A stretch of 17,998 nucleotides of DNA from Gemmatimonadota bacterium (GTDB taxonomy: Bacteria; Latescibacterota; UBA2968; UBA8231). A program made the position numbers and the translations under genes. The notes below the pieces were generated by a model that ran no database searches, was not told the origin of the DNA, and saw only the letters and a list, made by a program, of their open reading frames with translations. The stretch spans positions 1 to 17,998 of the forward strand of contig VXZF01000649.1 of assembly GCA_009845645.1 (NCBI GenBank). The letters are read 5' to 3'. Below are positions 15,014 through 17,998 of this stretch, piece after piece. How positions within the stretch are numbered: the stretch's first letter is position 1; each line of letters opens with the position of its first letter.

Positions 15014-17434
15014 TTACTCGTATCGCAACGCATCCGCCGGATTGGTCCGCGCCGCCAGCCACGTCTGACTGCTGACGGTGGCCAGTGCAACCGCGAGAAC
15101 GCCCACGCCTGCTACCACAAACCACTCCAAGCCAATGTCAATGCGATAAGCATAGAACGCGAGCCAGCGATTCAAGACGAAATAGGCCACAGGCCAAGCA
15201 ATCGCGTTGGCCACCACCACCAGCCAGCCGAATTCGCGCGACATCAACAGCAGCACGCTGCCGGTCGTAGCGCCCAATACCTTGCGGATGCCAATTTCCT
15301 TGGTGCGCCGCACCGCCGCCAAAGCGACCAAGCCAGAAAGCCCCATACAGGAGATCGCAATGGCGACGGCACTCATCCACCCCATGACCACGCCGACGCG
15401 CTGCTCGGTCTCGTATCTCGCGGCAAAAGCCTCGTCGAGGAAGCGCACGCTGTGTAATTCGTGTAATTCATATTCCGGCAAAACCCGCTTCCACAGCGCC
15501 TTTACTTCTTCGACCGCAGCGGGCAGGTCGGCGCGGTCGAGCCGGAATAGAGTGTGACTGAACCGGGGTTCCTGCAATTCGAGATTGGGCATAAACGTCG
15601 TCAGAAAAGTCGGTCCTATGGTATGGCGCATATTCACGAAATGGAAATCCTCGACTATGCCGATCACCGTCACCGGCTCGCCATCTCCCTCGGAAAACGT
15701 CAAGGTGCGACCGATCATATCTTCGGGTCCGAAGAAACGCACGGCGGTCTCGTTAAGCAGGACACTGTGCGGCAAATTGGGATCGAAGCCGCGCCCAGCG
15801 AGGACCTCGATACCCATGACGCTCAGGAAGTTTGGACTCACGTAAAAGGGCCTGACGTGGAGCTCGTTCTCATCGGATTGGATTAGTCTGAGGCCCGGAC
15901 TGCCAAAGCCGGGTGCTACCGAGGCACCAGTGACTCCCTGTACAAGTCCCGGTCGGGAGTTAATCTCATTGGCGAGGCGCTCAATCTGCAAAGCCTCGAT
16001 AAAGCCCTCATAACCCATCAGCGCGACTTGGTCGCCGTCGAAGCCCAAATCCTTGGTGCGCATAAAATCGAGCTGTCGCGCCATAGTGATCGTCACGACG
16101 ACGAGGACAGCCGACAGCGCAAACTGCACGACAATCAGACCGCGACCGAGCACGCCGTGACCAGACTGAGGCGTCTTCTGGGACAGTGCCCGGACGGGAT
16201 GGAGCCGCGCGACGACCTGGGCTGGATACAAGCCTGAGAGCACGCCGACCACCAAGGCAAGGGTTAAGGCACCTATCCCCGTCTCGACCGACAGCCACTC
16301 GATCTCTAGCTGCCGATGCATGAGCTGCTGATGCATGACCTCGTTAAACGTCGGCAACAGGATCTCGGCGAGCCCCATGCCAACGACGATGGCGATTAGG
16401 CTCACTGCGATTGCTTCGGCGAGAAATTGGTGGGAAAGCTGGTTACGCGTCGCGCCGATCACCTTGCGCACCCCGATTTCCAGGGTCCGCGTCATGGCGC
16501 GGCTCATGGCTAGGTTGACAAAGTTGATGGCAGCGATCAGCAGCACGAGCGCGGCTAACCCCGCCAGCAGATAGATTTGCTCGGCCGAGCCATAACCGAG
16601 GATGACGGGTCCCATTATTTTAGGTCCTAAGTGAGCGCCCACAAAAGGTTGCAACTTCAATCGATCCCGCGAGGTCAGGGATGCCAGCCGCGTTTCCACT
16701 TCGGCAGGCTCTACGCCCTCTTCGAGTTCGACAAAAAGTCCTTCTAGGCCCCTAAAGTGCAGAGTCTCGGCCGTTGCCACAGGCACTAGTACGTCTCTAC
16801 GCAAAATAGAAGGCCCCGGCAGGGGTGCCAGTACGCCCGTAATGGTACACTCCACCTCGAGGGGCGTCTCCTTCAGCGGCGATGTCGAGTAGTCCCGCAC
16901 GACGGTGTGTAGCCGGATGCGCTTGCCCAGCAAGGCGTGGGTTGGCACATCGGGGCTGAAGTACTTCTGCGCCGTCTCATGGGAAAGGACAACGCTCTGA
17001 GAATCGTCAAGGGCCGTCGCCGCATCGCCCGCAGCCAGCGGCAAGGTGAACATAGTGAGGAAGGCCGGATCGACAGCGAGGAAGGACTTGTCAAACGTCA
17101 CATCACCGTACGAGACCTCGCCACTTCCCAACTTCATGAAAACCGATTCGCGGATACCGGAGACTTTAGCGCCCACACCCTCGCCCAGACGGTAACCTTT
17201 TATCGTGGAACGGTTAAAGGAGGCACCAGATTCTGGCTCTAGCCGCTCATTATAAATGGCGAAGATTCGATCCCCTTTTTCGTGCCAAGTGTCAAAAGAG
17301 GTTTCGTGGCGCACGAACAGCAGACACAGGACCGCCACGGCAAAGGCCACGGATAGGCCGATGATGTTAATCAGCGAGATCGTCTTGTTGCGCCCCAATA
17401 CGCGCAGGGCAATGATCAGATTGGTCTTCCACAT
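15014..17434 (-). CDS. FtsX/MacB-type ABC transporter permease, double FtsX domain (second paralog)
   Basis: This 806-residue protein has the same architecture as the permease ending at 10500: helix 1 at about 22-42, a MacB-like periplasmic domain (FDTWHEKGDRIFAIYNE at 47-63), helices at about 286-310, 338-360 and 386-408, a second half from about 432, and last helices at about 684-706, 735-757 and 770-792. The two coupling motifs are TLEIGVRKVIGAT at 317-329 and RRTKEIGIRKVLGAT at 709-723. The tail is NPADALRYE. No ATPase lies nearby. The start at 17434 has only a weak site (GGATGAT). It begins 29 bases after the ankyrin-repeat gene, so both are probably one transcript. Substrate unknown; MacB relatives move lipopeptides, toxins or lipoproteins. 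Confidence 0.93.
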   Translation of the reverse strand: MWKTNLIIALRVLGRNKTISLINIIGLSVAFAVAVLCLLFVRHETSFDTWHEKGDRIFAIYNERLEPESGASFNRSTIKGYRLGEGVGAKVSGIRESVFMKLGSGEVSYGDVTFDKSFLAVDPAFLTMFTLPLAAGDAATALDDSQSVVLSHETAQKYFSPDVPTHALLGKRIRLHTVVRDYSTSPLKETPLEVECTITGVLAPLPGPSILRRDVLVPVATAETLHFRGLEGLFVELEEGVEPAEVETRLASLTSRDRLKLQPFVGAHLGPKIMGPVILGYGSAEQIYLLAGLAALVLLIAAINFVNLAMSRAMTRTLEIGVRKVIGATRNQLSHQFLAEAIAVSLIAIVVGMGLAEILLPTFNEVMHQQLMHRQLEIEWLSVETGIGALTLALVVGVLSGLYPAQVVARLHPVRALSQKTPQSGHGVLGRGLIVVQFALSAVLVVVTITMARQLDFMRTKDLGFDGDQVALMGYEGFIEALQIERLANEINSRPGLVQGVTGASVAPGFGSPGLRLIQSDENELHVRPFYVSPNFLSVMGIEVLAGRGFDPNLPHSVLLNETAVRFFGPEDMIGRTLTFSEGDGEPVTVIGIVEDFHFVNMRHTIGPTFLTTFMPNLELQEPRFSHTLFRLDRADLPAAVEEVKALWKRVLPEYELHELHSVRFLDEAFAARYETEQRVGVVMGWMSAVAIAISCMGLSGLVALAAVRRTKEIGIRKVLGATTGSVLLLMSREFGWLVVVANAIAWPVAYFVLNRWLAFYAYRIDIGLEWFVVAGVGVLAVALATVSSQTWLAARTNPADALRYE

Positions 17435-17463
17435 ATCATCCGGCTTTTCTTGGGCCGTCCATG

Positions 17464-17998
17464 CTACTCCGTAGCACCGGCCGCTTCGAGAAGGTCTATT
17501 AGCCTTTGGCGAAGGGGACTTTTTTTGGCAAAGCTCAAGGCCGTCCTACCGGTGTTATCTTGGGCATTAACGTCGGCCCCGTTATCGAGCAAAAGACGCG
17601 CTACCTCGATACCGCCCGGCCCATCGGAGCCCCTAAAATCAGCGGAGAACATCAAGGCCGTCCAGCCGTTATTATTTTGTTTATTTATGTCGATGTCGGC
17701 CCCGTTATCGAGCAAAAGACGAACCACCTCCACAGCGCCCCCCCGAGCGGCTTCCATCAAGACTGTCGTGCCGGTGTCATCTCGGGCGTGGAGGTCGGTG
17801 CCGTTGTCGAGCAAAAGACGAACCACCTCCACAGCACCTCCCCGAGCCGCCAACATCAAGGCCGTCTGGCCGTAGTTACTTTTTTTGTTTATGTCGGCCC
17901 CGTTATCGAGCAAAAGACGAACCATCTCCAAGTCGCTCTCCTGAGCCGCCCACATCAACACCGTCCGGCCAGAGGCATCTTCGGCATCCGTGCCGGCT
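17464..17998 (-). CDS. Ankyrin-repeat protein (5' end outside window)
   Basis: The frame is open to the window edge, giving 177 C-terminal residues of a protein made of ankyrin repeats. About four to five units of 33 residues follow the consensus G-T-LM-A-A, EVVRLLLDNGAD, separated by variable loops (INKKSNYGQTALMLAARGG, LHARDDTGTTVLMEAARGG, VNAQDNTGRTALSFAKK). One unit is eight residues longer (insert around SADFRGSDGPGG). It ends EAAGATE. Ankyrin repeats bind other proteins; the partner is unknown, though the permease 29 bases downstream is an obvious candidate. Whether the protein is exported cannot be judged without the N-terminus. Confidence 0.9.
   Translation of the reverse strand, partial: AGTDAEDASGRTVLMWAAQESDLEMVRLLLDNGADINKKSNYGQTALMLAARGGAVEVVRLLLDNGTDLHARDDTGTTVLMEAARGGAVEVVRLLLDNGADIDINKQNNNGWTALMFSADFRGSDGPGGIEVARLLLDNGADVNAQDNTGRTALSFAKKSPLRQRLIDLLEAAGATE
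17587..17960 (-). repeat. DNA-level tandem repeats inside the ankyrin gene
   Basis: The string GAGCAAAAGACG recurs at 17587, 17710, 17809 and 17908. Spacings are 123, 99 and 99 bases, i.e. 33-codon units with one 8-codon insertion. The longer block around it (TCGAGCAAAAGACGAACCAC) is the same in neighbouring units, more than protein constraint requires, which points to recent duplication or gene conversion. Confidence 0.75.

Noticed and set aside
14830..15090. 86-codon minus-strand open frame across the terminator region
   Set aside because: It spans a strong intrinsic terminator and the permease tail in another frame, with no domain likeness.

Overview
The window comes from a GC-rich bacterium (roughly 57-62% G+C by eye in most genes). 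A lipobox lipoprotein and two long FtsX/MacB-type permeases fit a diderm envelope. The mix of families (Gfo/Idh/MocA dehydrogenase, class C beta-lactamase-like hydrolase, PPOX-fold protein, ECF sigma factor with a long C-terminal extension, lone FtsX permeases) resembles that of uncultured environmental phyla such as Latescibacterota, Poribacteria or Planctomycetota-like lineages. That placement is inference and of low confidence. No rRNA, tRNA, CRISPR array, insertion sequence or integrase is visible.

Left part (1-3339, + strand): a translationally coupled pair of ABC exporter half-transporters makes a heterodimer in which the first subunit carries a degenerate Walker B (LDD instead of LDE). 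A PPOX-fold flavin-binding protein follows closely.

Middle part (3361-9736): a catabolic or accessory block. A minus-strand run reads aldo/keto reductase, then SDR dehydrogenase, then a DUF2442-like/HTH regulator. The aldo/keto reductase carries one in-frame TAA. Divergent from it is a Gfo/Idh/MocA oxidoreductase, then a convergent serine hydrolase, then a divergent alpha/beta-hydrolase lipoprotein. This block lies between two direct copies (73 of 78 bases identical) of the 3' end of the PPOX gene. The left copy is part of the intact gene. The right copy is an orphan tail that overlaps the end of the lipoprotein gene in another reading frame. A HigBA-type toxin-antitoxin pair of lower GC sits just outside the right repeat.

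Right part (10500-17998, minus strand): two modules, each with an 800-residue FtsX-type permease and no ATPase gene beside it. In one, the permease lies 16 bases downstream of an ECF sigma factor fused to a roughly 440-residue beta-rich domain resembling DUF4097 adhesin-like repeats; an internal Shine-Dalgarno and Met183 could release that domain as a separate protein. In the other, the permease follows an ankyrin-repeat protein, and its stop codon is followed in frame by the last 23 codons of a further paralogous permease, then a good intrinsic terminator. The sigma-sensor/permease pair and the ankyrin/permease pair look like related envelope-stress or export modules and are the best candidates here for an undescribed system.
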